Source of the DNA: a virus
Strand: one strand, 5' to 3'
DNA length: 64,000 nucleotides
Virus record (IMG/VR): IMGVR_UViG_3300027754_000047
Coordinates: 62,001 to 126,000 of that record
The position numbers were made by a program, and so were the translations under genes. How positions within the stretch are numbered: position 1 is the first letter of the stretch; each line of letters begins with the position of its first letter. Below are positions 16,393 to 25,972 of this stretch, one piece after another. The notes beneath the pieces were generated by a model. That model worked only from the letters and a program-made list of their open reading frames with translations, had not been told where the DNA came from and made no database searches.

Positions 16393-19236
16393 TTACTTCT
16401 TGTACTTAGTTAAATTAGGGTATTTAATTACGTCTGTTTCTGTTAAGGACTCGCCCCAACGAATACAAACTTCTGGATCGATGTCTAAGACCATATTATT
16501 ATTAGGCACCTTGCAACGTTCGCACATAGCAAGTCTAACTGCTTCTAGGGTTTCGTCAACCTGGTTTACCGGGCAAGCTACAAGAATTTGATCGTGTACG
16601 CTCATCAGGATTCTGTATTGTAGGTGGGGCTTTTCGACCTCCCTAATCATATATAAGTTAAGTAGCGCTAAGGACATTAAATCGCCTACGGTACCTTGAA
16701 TAGGTGCGTTCATTGCTTGACGTCTTTGATGAGCCAAGTTCTCTTTATCTGCGGTAGGCTCAAATCTACGTCTACGGCCAAATCCGTTCTCAACGTAGCG
16801 GCGCTCAGTAACATGTTGTTGCTGCTTTACCAACCACTCAGCCAAGTCTGGAAAAGTAGTCTTAAACGCTTGAACTGCAGCTTCTGCTTCTTCTTGCGTT
16901 ACTTCTACTCCTTCCAAGGATACTGCAGATTTAATGGCCGTAGCACCTCTACCGTATGCAATACCGAATGTAATGGTCTTTGCAATGGTGCGGAACTTCG
17001 ACCAATTGTTTTCCTTAAGCCAATCCTTCTTGCCTTTAGTATAGTCTTCAGGTGGCGGACTTAGCTTAAACATCTGCATAGCAACTTCCGAGTGAAAGTC
17101 TGAGCCCTTATCTAACAGCTTAGCCTGCATAGCCGTATCGCCGCTAAGCCAAGCCATAACAAACAGTTCTGCCTGAACCCAGTCGCAATCCACGATGCAC
17201 CAATCTTCCGGCACTGTGAAACAGGAACGAATAGATGGAATTTTAGTGGTATCTTTAAACGCCTTACCTACCAGCTCTTCAGCCGTCTTAGGCAATTGCG
17301 CCATATTGGGGTTGCTATGCCCGTAGCGGCCAGTTTCAACAGTCTGCCTAATACGAGTATGTACTCGGCCGTCACTCCATATCTTTGGCTTAATTCCACC
17401 TTCTAATGTGTAGTTTGTACCATCTTCCGTAGGAGTAAACTCTCCAGTAAAAGTCTTTACAGTTTGGGAAATAGCCGTATATAGCAGCATGGCATTAAGT
17501 AACGGACAATCTTTATGCTCTCCTAACAGCCCCAATAGCACAGATCTATCGGTGGATGGAGTGAGCGCTGCTTCCTTACCTTGCTCCATAGCCTTAGCCC
17601 AATCTGCGTCGTTAGTTGCCTTGATTGGAGTATAGGTGGCTAAGTTGGCTCCCTTAGGTGGTTGAGTTTTCTTAGTCCAACTAAACAAAGCAGCAGCCTT
17701 TTGCGCTGGAGAGTCTGGGTTAAACTCTGGCCAGTTAAGTATAGTGCAAAGCTGTTCGGATAGTTCTACCTTCTTTTCAGAGTACTTTTGGGAAAGCAAT
17801 TCGAGGCGAGGCAAATCCACTAGCATGCCGTTCATTTCCAACTCTAAGATTGGCATAGTAGCCGGCATTACTATAGCTTCAAACAGCTCCTTGATACGCT
17901 TATGTTCAGGCAAGTTCATCTCTGCCATTTGCAACAAAGCAATTCTAAATGTTGCATCTGCGTCCTTGGCGGAATAAGGCAACAAGATATCGTCAGGAAT
18001 TCCGCCGTAGCTGAACTGCTCTACGTCGTACTTATTAGCCTTAATCCAATCGTTCAGTTCTAGTTCGTAACGTCCCAGGTCGGTATGTCTGGCTACGTAT
18101 ACTTCCAGGCCCTGCGCCCAATTCTCGTTTAACAAGTGGCCGGCTAATGCTGTGTCCCAGCCATTAAGAGTTGGACCGGCAACATTGACTCCGTTATGCA
18201 CCAACCAAGGCAAGTCCGCTCTAATAAAGTGGCCAATAAGCTTGGTCTTTCCGTTCTCAATGAATGCCTTGAGTTTAGCCCAAGTCTCCTTAGCGTTTAA
18301 ACCCAATTCGGTAAACTGCTTACCCGGGCGACTAAAGATTACAACTAAGGCTTCTCCTGGAGCCCAGCTCAATTGCATGCAACGTAAGTACCCGTCAAGG
18401 TGATTGCCGTCGCCCCACTCGCAATCCAAAGCAAGCCAACCAGTATAGGTTGCTGTGATCTCTGCCAGCTTAACGTCTAGTTGGGCTAGGTTATCGCAGT
18501 AAACATAATTAGTTGGCAGCACTTGCCCTGAGGCCTTACTACCCCCTAATTCATTTACCAGTCTAGTCATATCGAGTGCAATAACTTCTCGCATCTCAGG
18601 CATATGTAGTATAGAACTGAAATCTGGGATAGCAGCAATGTTGACTCCGTAGTCATTGTCTGCTGCTGCAACCGTTCTATTCTTGTACTGCTCGTAGGTA
18701 GCTTTAGAGCCAAATACCGCCTTTAGGGTTTTAGCCCCCAAAAGTATTACAAGATCTGGCTTAACTAACTCTAACTCCTTAAGGAAGTGTTCTTTAAACT
18801 CTGCCACTTCTTCCTTAGGAATTGCTGTCTTCTTACCATCGATGAAATACTTACAATAGGTGGTGTAGTAGACGTCATTAACGTAGGCGTCAAAGCCGGT
18901 GCTTTCACATAGGGTTTTGAACTCATCAACCCACTGTCCTCGGAATAAGCTGCGTTCGTCGTGCTCAGACTTGTTGGGCCAGCAACCTACAATCATTATC
19001 TTGTGCGGAGTAGGGCCTAAGGCTCCATACCAGCGACCAGCATTGACTTGCCCGTTGCCAAGTGAAATACCGGGTAACGTTATAACGGTTTGTAAGGCTC
19101 CGGTTTCCCCTTTATTAATTAAGGTTAAGGGGGCCTCCAGTAACGTACGCTTAGCCCATTCTGGAGTGTAGTTGTATTGTTCTGCGTACAACTCGCATAT
19201 AGTTTTTCTAATCTCTGCTACTGCTTTAGGTGCCAT
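16393..19236 (-). CDS. polA: DNA polymerase A with N-terminal UDG-like domain
   Basis: The 947-residue replicative polymerase has three parts. Residues about 65-180 resemble the uracil-DNA glycosylase superfamily (MIVGCWPN, VNDVYYTTYCKYF, KPDLVILLGAKTLKAVFG). Residues about 240-450 are a 3'-5' exonuclease-like domain (WLALDCEWGDGN with the Asp-x-Glu pair, LIGHFIRADLPWL, YSAKDADATF). The rest is the family A polymerase: motif A DWVQAELF near 683, motif B RTIAKTITFGIAYG near 748 with Phe at the position equivalent to E. coli 762, and motif C SVHDQ near 877. Motif C has Gln where VHDE is usual. SPO1 polymerase is a known example of the UDG-like plus Pol A layout. Start ATG 19236 lies just after the primase gene ends. 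Confidence 0.95.
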   Translation of the reverse strand: MAPKAVAEIRKTICELYAEQYNYTPEWAKRTLLEAPLTLINKGETGALQTVITLPGISLGNGQVNAGRWYGALGPTPHKIMIVGCWPNKSEHDERSLFRGQWVDEFKTLCESTGFDAYVNDVYYTTYCKYFIDGKKTAIPKEEVAEFKEHFLKELELVKPDLVILLGAKTLKAVFGSKATYEQYKNRTVAAADNDYGVNIAAIPDFSSILHMPEMREVIALDMTRLVNELGGSKASGQVLPTNYVYCDNLAQLDVKLAEITATYTGWLALDCEWGDGNHLDGYLRCMQLSWAPGEALVVIFSRPGKQFTELGLNAKETWAKLKAFIENGKTKLIGHFIRADLPWLVHNGVNVAGPTLNGWDTALAGHLLNENWAQGLEVYVARHTDLGRYELELNDWIKANKYDVEQFSYGGIPDDILLPYSAKDADATFRIALLQMAEMNLPEHKRIKELFEAIVMPATMPILELEMNGMLVDLPRLELLSQKYSEKKVELSEQLCTILNWPEFNPDSPAQKAAALFSWTKKTQPPKGANLATYTPIKATNDADWAKAMEQGKEAALTPSTDRSVLLGLLGEHKDCPLLNAMLLYTAISQTVKTFTGEFTPTEDGTNYTLEGGIKPKIWSDGRVHTRIRQTVETGRYGHSNPNMAQLPKTAEELVGKAFKDTTKIPSIRSCFTVPEDWCIVDCDWVQAELFVMAWLSGDTAMQAKLLDKGSDFHSEVAMQMFKLSPPPEDYTKGKKDWLKENNWSKFRTIAKTITFGIAYGRGATAIKSAVSLEGVEVTQEEAEAAVQAFKTTFPDLAEWLVKQQQHVTERRYVENGFGRRRRFEPTADKENLAHQRRQAMNAPIQGTVGDLMSLALLNLYMIREVEKPHLQYRILMSVHDQILVACPVNQVDETLEAVRLAMCERCKVPNNNMVLDIDPEVCIRWGESLTETDVIKYPNLTKYKK

Positions 19237-19247
19237 TGAAATTCCTT

Positions 19248-20354
19248 TTAAGTGTTAAATGGTTTATTCGCATTAGTAATAAGTACCATAAGCTCGGTAG
19301 CTGTAAGGTTGGCGGCATCCTTCCCCACAGGTAAGTCTACCGTTAAACAACCCTTTGCTACTAAATTATTAAGGCGCTGAGCGCAGCTATATATTCGTTT
19401 ATTTGCAGCAGCTTCGTGCTCTACTAGAAAGACTATTTGCCCTGCGGCAAAATGCTCTGCTAGTAGGGCTTCTTGCATAGGCTTAGGAAACATGCCGAAA
19501 GTACAAACTCCGGCAAAGCCGCAAGCCAAGGCGGATAATGCCCCTTCAGACACTATACAAAACTGCCCGTTAGTAAACTCTTTAGCTTGCTGTAGCCTGT
19601 ATAGCGTACTGCCGAAGGAGTAACCCGGTGCATTCAAATACTTCTGAATGAGCGGCTTGCCTGTTTTAGGATCGTTAGGTATTGGCCCCGAGTAACGAGC
19701 TTGCCAACCATCCCATACCCCTGCTTGAATATTAGGAATAATAAGTCTATTGGCGGGAGTTATAGTGTGGGCAACTCCATTAGAGTCTTTTATCATTTTA
19801 TGCCAAGGACTGCTGGGGCAATAGTGAAATTGGTATTCGTTTGCTAATAGGTCTAGGTCGGTAAATCCCCGGCTAGTTAAATACTCTATTACTGGATGGT
19901 TACTGGCTAGCTTATTAACTGGAATTAATAATTCAAAATCACACGGATATTCCATTTTACGTTGAGGAGTTGCAACCAGGGCTGTAGGGTCTAATTGAAA
20001 AGACCGTTTACCTGTATCTGTTAGGTCTTGTATTAACGTGCCCCAATCGCAACCTTCGTTATGGCATTTAATAGGGTAGAACTTTCTATCCGCCTGTTCG
20101 TTATGTACTCCCCACACATGGCTAATGTATAGGCGAAATCGCTTGTCGTTGCACTTTGGGCAACACGTTGAATAGACTTCGCCCCACATATCCACGTTCA
20201 TCTTTGGCCGTAAGCGTATGTGGCTGCGTTGTAGCGGGGTATCAAACCAATCTTTAATGGTGGTGTAGTGGGCAGGCTGTCCTGGATTAACAATATGAAC
20301 CGTACCGAATGCTTGCAATAAGGCGCTATATAATTCAGGGTTTAATGGGTTCAT
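19248..20354 (-). CDS. DNA primase (zinc finger plus Toprim-like)
   Basis: The 368-residue protein has a zinc-binding site with CPKC near residues 65-68 and C97/C102 (KCHNEGC), like DnaG and T7 gp4. A Toprim-like region follows from about residue 262: IVSEGALSALACGFAGVCTFG supplies the conserved Glu, and IVFLVEHEAAANK stands where DxD is usual, with the two Asp replaced by Glu. Primases lay down RNA primers for lagging-strand synthesis. It overlaps the DnaB-like helicase gene by an ATGA junction, giving a primase-helicase pair next to the polymerase. Confidence 0.85.
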   Translation of the reverse strand: MNPLNPELYSALLQAFGTVHIVNPGQPAHYTTIKDWFDTPLQRSHIRLRPKMNVDMWGEVYSTCCPKCNDKRFRLYISHVWGVHNEQADRKFYPIKCHNEGCDWGTLIQDLTDTGKRSFQLDPTALVATPQRKMEYPCDFELLIPVNKLASNHPVIEYLTSRGFTDLDLLANEYQFHYCPSSPWHKMIKDSNGVAHTITPANRLIIPNIQAGVWDGWQARYSGPIPNDPKTGKPLIQKYLNAPGYSFGSTLYRLQQAKEFTNGQFCIVSEGALSALACGFAGVCTFGMFPKPMQEALLAEHFAAGQIVFLVEHEAAANKRIYSCAQRLNNLVAKGCLTVDLPVGKDAANLTATELMVLITNANKPFNT

Positions 20355-21829
20355 CCAATATAGCCCATCGTAGCAGTTGAGTTAAACGCTTTAGCCTTAA
20401 CCGGCTTATCGTCATCGTCATCTGTTGCTTTTTCGTACAGCATATTGTGAGTAGTAATACCTCCGTTACCGTCATCTATTACCTTGTCGGCAACGTACTT
20501 CCACTTAGAGTTAGCGCCATCCATTTGGATACACGCCTTTAAGTTAGGCTCACTACTACGTTGCTTAGGTACACAAGCAAATGCCAAATTATTACTTATG
20601 GTTCTGTTGCCTATGCAAATAACCGTGTCCATGTAGTGGTGTAAGGTTCTACAGTCTAGTGCGTCCGTAGACAAAGGTAGATCTATAGGGCGTCTACTTG
20701 CACCTGCGGTACCGAGCTGATGGTAAATAAACAGGTTGATGCCTAGATTGCCGCCTAGGATTCTTAATTCATTAGCGGCGTGCTGCATAACATGGTGCTT
20801 TTGCATGTTCTTACCGTGGCGACCTGAAGCCATATAATTATCTATGAAGGGGCCAAACCAGTCCAAACCCACATAGCGAGGGTTGTGGCCTTTGTCTTGC
20901 ATCTTCTTAATAATGTTTTCTATGTCTTGCACTCCGCCGTTAGCCCCGCCGTTCTTCATTAACTCCAACATATCCATCATGTGTAACTTGCCTTGCATGC
21001 GAGTTTTACGGTCGTTCCAAGTATCTCGCAGTTGCTTATCGTTCTTTAAGCGTTCGTTAAATTCTTCCGTGGTTACTCCTTGGAAGTAATTAACAGGCTT
21101 ACCTAGTACGTAAGCATAAGCTCTACTCGTTAATCCCGGATGGACTGCTTGCTCGTAGGAAAGGATTAAAGCATCTTCTCCTGCCAGAGCAGTTGCACAA
21201 GCTATCTGAATGTTGGATAAGGTTTTACCTCCACCAGACGGAGCTAGAAAGAGAGTAGTTTCTCCTCTAGTTGCGCCGCCGGTAATGGAGTCGATAAAGT
21301 CACAATTCCAGCGTATCTTCTTTTCGCTACTAATCATAGGCAAGGCACAAGCAAACGGATCTAAGGGTTCCGCCTTAATTACTTGACTGCGACTTATTGC
21401 TCCTCGAAAGTTTTCAAGTTCCGCAAAGATATCAGGCGAATCTAATAGCTTTTGTACGGCTGGTCTTAGTTTTCGATCTTCTAGAAAGTCCGCTAAGACG
21501 TCTTGAATATAGCTATCTAAACCCTCTACGTCTGATTTGGATTCACCGTAGACGTAGCCTACTAAGTCCACAAACTCAGCAAAATCCTGCTCGCTTAGTA
21601 CCTTGTTGGGCACTAGATCAAAGGTAACAATATGCTGGATGTGTTCTAGTGGTACTGGGCTGCGGTGCGCCTCGTACCACTCTTTACCTATTTTAAAGAT
21701 TACTTTAAGCGCAATCTCGTCAGCGGTAAAATCAGCTAGACCTATTCTACTTAGGGCGGTAGCTATTACAATCTTGGATTTAAGGAACCCAAGACTGAGC
21801 CACTGCTGATATCCGTCTTTCAGTTTCAT
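20351..21829 (-). CDS. replicative DNA helicase, DnaB-like (SF4)
   Basis: A 492-residue helicase of the RecA-type SF4 fold. Walker A is APSGGGKT near residues 196-203, followed by DALILSYEQ and YVGLDWFGPFI as the Walker B region, then INLFIYHQLG at the motif H3 position. The N-terminal 140 residues are helical, as in DnaB N-domains that bind primase. It should unwind the fork together with the primase encoded just downstream. The tail has an acidic stretch (DDDDDK). A TTG precedes the ATG; I use the ATG at 21829, which overlaps the previous stop by one base (TGATG). Confidence 0.88.
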   Translation of the reverse strand: MKLKDGYQQWLSLGFLKSKIVIATALSRIGLADFTADEIALKVIFKIGKEWYEAHRSPVPLEHIQHIVTFDLVPNKVLSEQDFAEFVDLVGYVYGESKSDVEGLDSYIQDVLADFLEDRKLRPAVQKLLDSPDIFAELENFRGAISRSQVIKAEPLDPFACALPMISSEKKIRWNCDFIDSITGGATRGETTLFLAPSGGGKTLSNIQIACATALAGEDALILSYEQAVHPGLTSRAYAYVLGKPVNYFQGVTTEEFNERLKNDKQLRDTWNDRKTRMQGKLHMMDMLELMKNGGANGGVQDIENIIKKMQDKGHNPRYVGLDWFGPFIDNYMASGRHGKNMQKHHVMQHAANELRILGGNLGINLFIYHQLGTAGASRRPIDLPLSTDALDCRTLHHYMDTVICIGNRTISNNLAFACVPKQRSSEPNLKACIQMDGANSKWKYVADKVIDDGNGGITTHNMLYEKATDDDDDKPVKAKAFNSTATMGYIG

Positions 21830-22371
21830 CAAGCAGCTCCTTTGGGTAAAAGTTCCTTAAATTTATCTAAATATATAGGTTTTAGCAACAAGTCTTGCTT
21901 AGCAGATTCTACCACATGTGCAGGTAACCTATCTAACATAGCTAGCCTATGCGCAACGCAATACACAAACACACATGAAAACTCATTTTTAGAATCTAGT
22001 AAGTGCTCTATTACGTCTGCGTCAGGCAACCTGCTGGCTAAGCGATCAAACATGTTTTCCAATAAAATGGATATTCGATCGTACTCTAGGTCCGGCTTAC
22101 CTGCAGCCACATAACTAAATATAAGTGGCTGCAGGTGATTGGGCGTTTGAGGTAGAGCTGGGTAGTAGTGATTACAAGCCCAGTCTATAAACGAACGAGG
22201 ATCTACTTGTAATTCGTTACAGCTTGCAGCTAACTTTGTGTAACTGGCGGCTTGCTTAACGCTGTATCTTATGCTGCGGTATGCTTGAATACCAGCAGTG
22301 CTTCCTATCTTTTTGGCAAATAGCTCTTTTACATCATCTCCGCTTACAAGAGTAAATCCTGAATTTGCCAT
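21829..22371 (-). CDS. hypothetical protein upstream of DnaB-like helicase (180 aa)
   Basis: A 180-residue all-helical protein without recognisable motifs. It is translationally linked to the helicase (TGATG) and overlaps the SF2 helicase gene by 28 bases. Phage helicase loaders are often small helical proteins encoded beside DnaB, so a loader or adaptor role is a reasonable inference from position only. Confidence 0.7.
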   Translation of the reverse strand: MANSGFTLVSGDDVKELFAKKIGSTAGIQAYRSIRYSVKQAASYTKLAASCNELQVDPRSFIDWACNHYYPALPQTPNHLQPLIFSYVAAGKPDLEYDRISILLENMFDRLASRLPDADVIEHLLDSKNEFSCVFVYCVAHRLAMLDRLPAHVVESAKQDLLLKPIYLDKFKELLPKGAA

Positions 22372-23777
22372 TTCTTTTCCTCGTAGTTTGCGAATCGGGA
22401 TTTAGATCTACGCGCAGCCCAGAAGTCAAAGAAGTCACCAAAGTCCACCAAGATACCTTTAACCTTGCCTGCTGTAATACGGCAGACTCGCCCAGGCATT
22501 TGAATGTCTTTAATAGGACTGGCCCCGCCATCAGCTCGCACTATAACGGAGAGTTGAGGAAAATCAACTCCCGTACTCCAGATTCCTGTTGCAATAACCC
22601 GCTTAGCTGTACCTGCACTAAAATCATTGCGCAGTTTTTCAACTTGCTTCTTAGTAATAGGCTCGCCTTCTAGTAACTTGCGTTGCTTGAAGTAAGTAGC
22701 TGACTCTGCATCCATATTGCCGTACACAACTTCAAAGTCCGGCAACAACTTTTTTAATTCTAATGCATGTTCGATCTTATCTACCAGTATGAGAATCTGA
22801 GGATCTTTATCTGTAATCCGCTTAGGTACCTCGTCGTAGATAACCCTAGCAATAGCGTTATTGCGAGCATGGTTCGCCCAATACGCTAAACGCAAGCGCT
22901 TAACGTCAGACGAGTACTTACGTATTGCATCCACTGGCTCGCAGGCCCAATTGACTCGCCATACTTCAATTGGTACCACCAAGCCTAGGTCAACTCCGTC
23001 CTCGTAATCAACCTTGCAGATCTTATTACCAAAGTAGGCCTCAATAGCCAGGTTGCTGTTATCCAACCTTTGATCTGGACTAGCAGAATAAGAAATCATT
23101 TTGCAGCCCTCGAACTTAGGGTAGTACTCCAGGAAACTCGGAGTCAAAAGTTCGTGGACTTCATCTAATTGCACTATATCGAACTTGTCCAACTCCAGGT
23201 GCCCTAAGGATCCAGACGTTGCAACAAGGGGATTGCCTTCTAAATGTTTATCGGAGTTCCAAACTCCTGTAGTAGAAAACACTGCAGCCAAACGCTTGTA
23301 CAACTGATTACAAACGCTTTTAGATTTTGTGATTACCAGATGGCGCTGCTTAGGATAAAGCTGCACTATCTTTTCAACCACTACTCCCTTGCCGAAGCCA
23401 GTAAGAGCATCGACAATGCCGTTATCTGCTTTGCATATAGCATCTAACACTTCTAATTGCCCTGGCCTAAGCCCGACTATTTTGTCGAGCTTAGGCACCG
23501 GTAATTGCTTCTTACGCAGGTCAGTATACTGGGGAGCGTACCCTGTCTTTGCCAACAGGTGTAACGTTCGCTCCAGTAGTCCGCACGGAAAGTACATCCA
23601 GCCGTCATTGACAGCAAAGAGTTCTACTTCCTTACCTACGTACCTAGGGGCCCGACCCGGCTCTCGTACCTGGCTCCTATGAATATATGTGAACTCCTTA
23701 CGTAGCCCGTCACAATGGGGCCCTTCTGGAGTGCGCAAATAGCGCATGATTCGCTGTAGTACAACTGGTTTTGACAT
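22344..23777 (-). CDS. SF2 DNA helicase, UvsW/DEAD-like
   Basis: A 477-residue superfamily 2 helicase. Seen in order: LRPGQLEVLDAI (Q-like region), Walker A ALTGFGKG near residue 125, motif II DEVH near 202, motif III-like SYSASPD, then the second RecA lobe with ILILVDKIEHALELKKLL, VIATGIWSTGVDFP and motif VI QMPGRVCR near 425. T4 UvsW-type helicases remodel branched DNA in recombination-dependent replication. I start at the ATG 23777, which has AAAGGAAA five bases upstream; a longer frame would intrude into the Rad50-like gene. Confidence 0.88.
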   Translation of the reverse strand: MSKPVVLQRIMRYLRTPEGPHCDGLRKEFTYIHRSQVREPGRAPRYVGKEVELFAVNDGWMYFPCGLLERTLHLLAKTGYAPQYTDLRKKQLPVPKLDKIVGLRPGQLEVLDAICKADNGIVDALTGFGKGVVVEKIVQLYPKQRHLVITKSKSVCNQLYKRLAAVFSTTGVWNSDKHLEGNPLVATSGSLGHLELDKFDIVQLDEVHELLTPSFLEYYPKFEGCKMISYSASPDQRLDNSNLAIEAYFGNKICKVDYEDGVDLGLVVPIEVWRVNWACEPVDAIRKYSSDVKRLRLAYWANHARNNAIARVIYDEVPKRITDKDPQILILVDKIEHALELKKLLPDFEVVYGNMDAESATYFKQRKLLEGEPITKKQVEKLRNDFSAGTAKRVIATGIWSTGVDFPQLSVIVRADGGASPIKDIQMPGRVCRITAGKVKGILVDFGDFFDFWAARRSKSRFANYEEKKWQIQDLLL

Positions 23778-23794
23778 AGTTTCCTTTAAACGGG

Positions 23795-25969
23795 TTAAGC
23801 CCCTTGTAGCGCAATATTGGTACACCCGTGTGCTGCCAATGCAGTGCTATGGGTAATGACGATAAATTGCCGACCGGTCTGCTTACCTACCTTAGCCAAG
23901 TAACTAAATGCTTCAGCTAATTCTTGGGAGTTACCTTCTTGCATAGCGCCTGACGGTTCGTCTAATGCCAGAATACCTAAGGTGCTGGCAAAGACGTCAT
24001 TAACAGCTAAAAGGTAAGCAACACTGGCTTGCTGCTTTTGGCCGCCCGATAAGCGGTTAGCTCTATGCACTAAGCCGTCTGCCTTCCTGGCGGTAAACTC
24101 TAGGTTCTCATCTATGTATGCTGTAAACTCTGCATTAATAGTGCTTAGGTAAAAAGCTAATCGTGCATTTAACTTACCCATGTATTGCAACGAAAGCAAT
24201 TTAGGTAAGCCGTCCTTAAGCAATACGCCTGCTGCCTTTTCCAATACTCCCCTAAACTGTTCAATAGGTTTAACTTGGGCCGCTCTAGTCACTTGCACTT
24301 GCAATCTAGATTTAGATCGGACCAACGCCTTATTAGCAGTTTCAAGAGCACCAGTGATGGTAGCCATTCGCATACGCAACTGCAAGTGATCTTCTACCAA
24401 CTTACTCAAACGAGCATGCTCATTGGGATCAAATATGGCTGGCGGTAAAGCCGCCATGTCCTTAGTAAGCCTAGTGCTGGTGTTGAGTTCGTTTTGTAAA
24501 TGCCAATTTAACGAGGCTATATCATTCTCATGCCTGGTTACGGCTTGCTTAGCTTCGTCGTGCTTGCTTACCTTAAACGTAAGTTGCGCCTTAGAGTTAA
24601 CATCCATTACTGGAGTATCTTTGAGTGAGTCTAGTTCCGATTGGGTTGTAGTTTGCTTGGTGTTCAAGCGCTCTACAGAGTCCAGCCAGTTCTTAGCTCG
24701 CACCTCATACTCAGCGTAAGCCTTAGTTGCTGCCTTTAGATTTACAATCATTTGTTCCGATTGTAACTTCATGTCGGCTAAGGACTCCATTGTTTGTTGC
24801 ATGGCACTTAAGTCATGTGCACATAGGCTAGTAGCAGTGCCGCATTCCGGGCAATTTCCGGCCAACGCTAATTGCAGTCGTTTACTTTGTATAGCGAGTT
24901 CTTGCTTAGCGTAATCCCGTACTCCAGTAGCCTCATCTAGTTGCGCTTCAGTAGGTGCTGTATTAGCAGGAGTTTCAATTGTATTTGCTGCTAATTCTGC
25001 AAGCTGTTTATTTACTGTTGCTTGATCTTGATTCAGTTGAGCAATTCTGCTGTTAGCTTTTAGAATTGCGTCAATTGAATAGAGCAAACCTCGAGCAATT
25101 TCCGCCTCAGCAGCCAAGGTATCTACTAGTTCAGAGTTTGCTGCAAGCCCTAATTCGTGGGATCGCTTGCTATTTTCAAAGTTAGCCTTAGATGCCGTAG
25201 AAACTTTTAATTCTGCCTCAAGTCGCTTGTACTGTTCGTTATTGCGCTTGACCAACTCCAAGGTATCCAGGCGTAAGTTAACGTCAACAATGTCCAAATC
25301 GGTAGCGGCGGATTTAAGCAAGCCAAACTCAGCTTGTTGCTTATCCAGTTCTCCTTGGTCCATATTAACATCTACCTGGGCTTGCTCCAAGGCTGCTTGC
25401 ACGTCAGGCACTACTACTGAGCCCAGTAAATCTTTAATCTGCGCTCGCAGTATTTCTAACTCATTGGTTCTAGTAAGCGTATGAATAGTCTCCTTAAACT
25501 TAGCAGGAGTACTAGCCACTGGAGCAGTTATAGAATCTTGGTCCACAATTAAGTGCCCGTCAATAATACTGGCGGGAACCGGAATTAGACTTAATGTTCG
25601 CTCCAAAGCATCTCGAGACGAGGTAATCTCTTCTACTAGGCCGTCATCGCTTTCAATGGTTAGCCTGGGAATGTTTAAGGTTGCAAATTGTTTATCCCCC
25701 GCAACGCACTTTGCAATGTGCAGGGTTTTATTACCTATACGCCAGGTTGCTACAAAGTAACAGGCCTCTTGGGGTGGAATACCCCAAGAGGCCCAGCTAC
25801 TAGCATTCCCTGGAAACGTGTTCGTAAGGGAGGCTCGGATCATGGTTAGAATGGTGCTTTTGCCGCAGCCAATTGGGCCAGTTACGACCGTCAAGGCTTC
25901 GTCGAAGCTAAATTCAAAATCACCTTTGAGTAATCCGATATTCCTCCCCCGCAGGGAGATTAGCTTCAT
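23795..25969 (-). CDS. Rad50/SbcC-like recombination ATPase
   Basis: The 724-residue protein has the SMC-like layout: Walker A GPIGCGKS at residues 31-38, long heptad-rich arms, a CPECG zinc hook near residue 370, then the ABC signature LSGGQKQQ near 639 and Walker B ILALDEPSG near 663, followed by FIVITHS. With the Mre11-like nuclease encoded upstream it corresponds to T4 gp46/gp47 or SbcCD, which processes DNA ends for recombination-dependent replication. The arms are short (about 200 residues each side), as usual for phage versions. A second hook Cys pair is not evident beyond CPECG. Confidence 0.93.
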   Translation of the reverse strand: MKLISLRGRNIGLLKGDFEFSFDEALTVVTGPIGCGKSTILTMIRASLTNTFPGNASSWASWGIPPQEACYFVATWRIGNKTLHIAKCVAGDKQFATLNIPRLTIESDDGLVEEITSSRDALERTLSLIPVPASIIDGHLIVDQDSITAPVASTPAKFKETIHTLTRTNELEILRAQIKDLLGSVVVPDVQAALEQAQVDVNMDQGELDKQQAEFGLLKSAATDLDIVDVNLRLDTLELVKRNNEQYKRLEAELKVSTASKANFENSKRSHELGLAANSELVDTLAAEAEIARGLLYSIDAILKANSRIAQLNQDQATVNKQLAELAANTIETPANTAPTEAQLDEATGVRDYAKQELAIQSKRLQLALAGNCPECGTATSLCAHDLSAMQQTMESLADMKLQSEQMIVNLKAATKAYAEYEVRAKNWLDSVERLNTKQTTTQSELDSLKDTPVMDVNSKAQLTFKVSKHDEAKQAVTRHENDIASLNWHLQNELNTSTRLTKDMAALPPAIFDPNEHARLSKLVEDHLQLRMRMATITGALETANKALVRSKSRLQVQVTRAAQVKPIEQFRGVLEKAAGVLLKDGLPKLLSLQYMGKLNARLAFYLSTINAEFTAYIDENLEFTARKADGLVHRANRLSGGQKQQASVAYLLAVNDVFASTLGILALDEPSGAMQEGNSQELAEAFSYLAKVGKQTGRQFIVITHSTALAAHGCTNIALQGA

Positions 25970-25972
25970 AGA

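Noticed and set aside
11232-23825. A full 2-aminoadenine (Z-genome) biosynthesis system
   Set aside because: Only a diphosphohydrolase-like protein and a Pol A are present; PurZ and DatZ are not visible, so the claim is not supported by this window.
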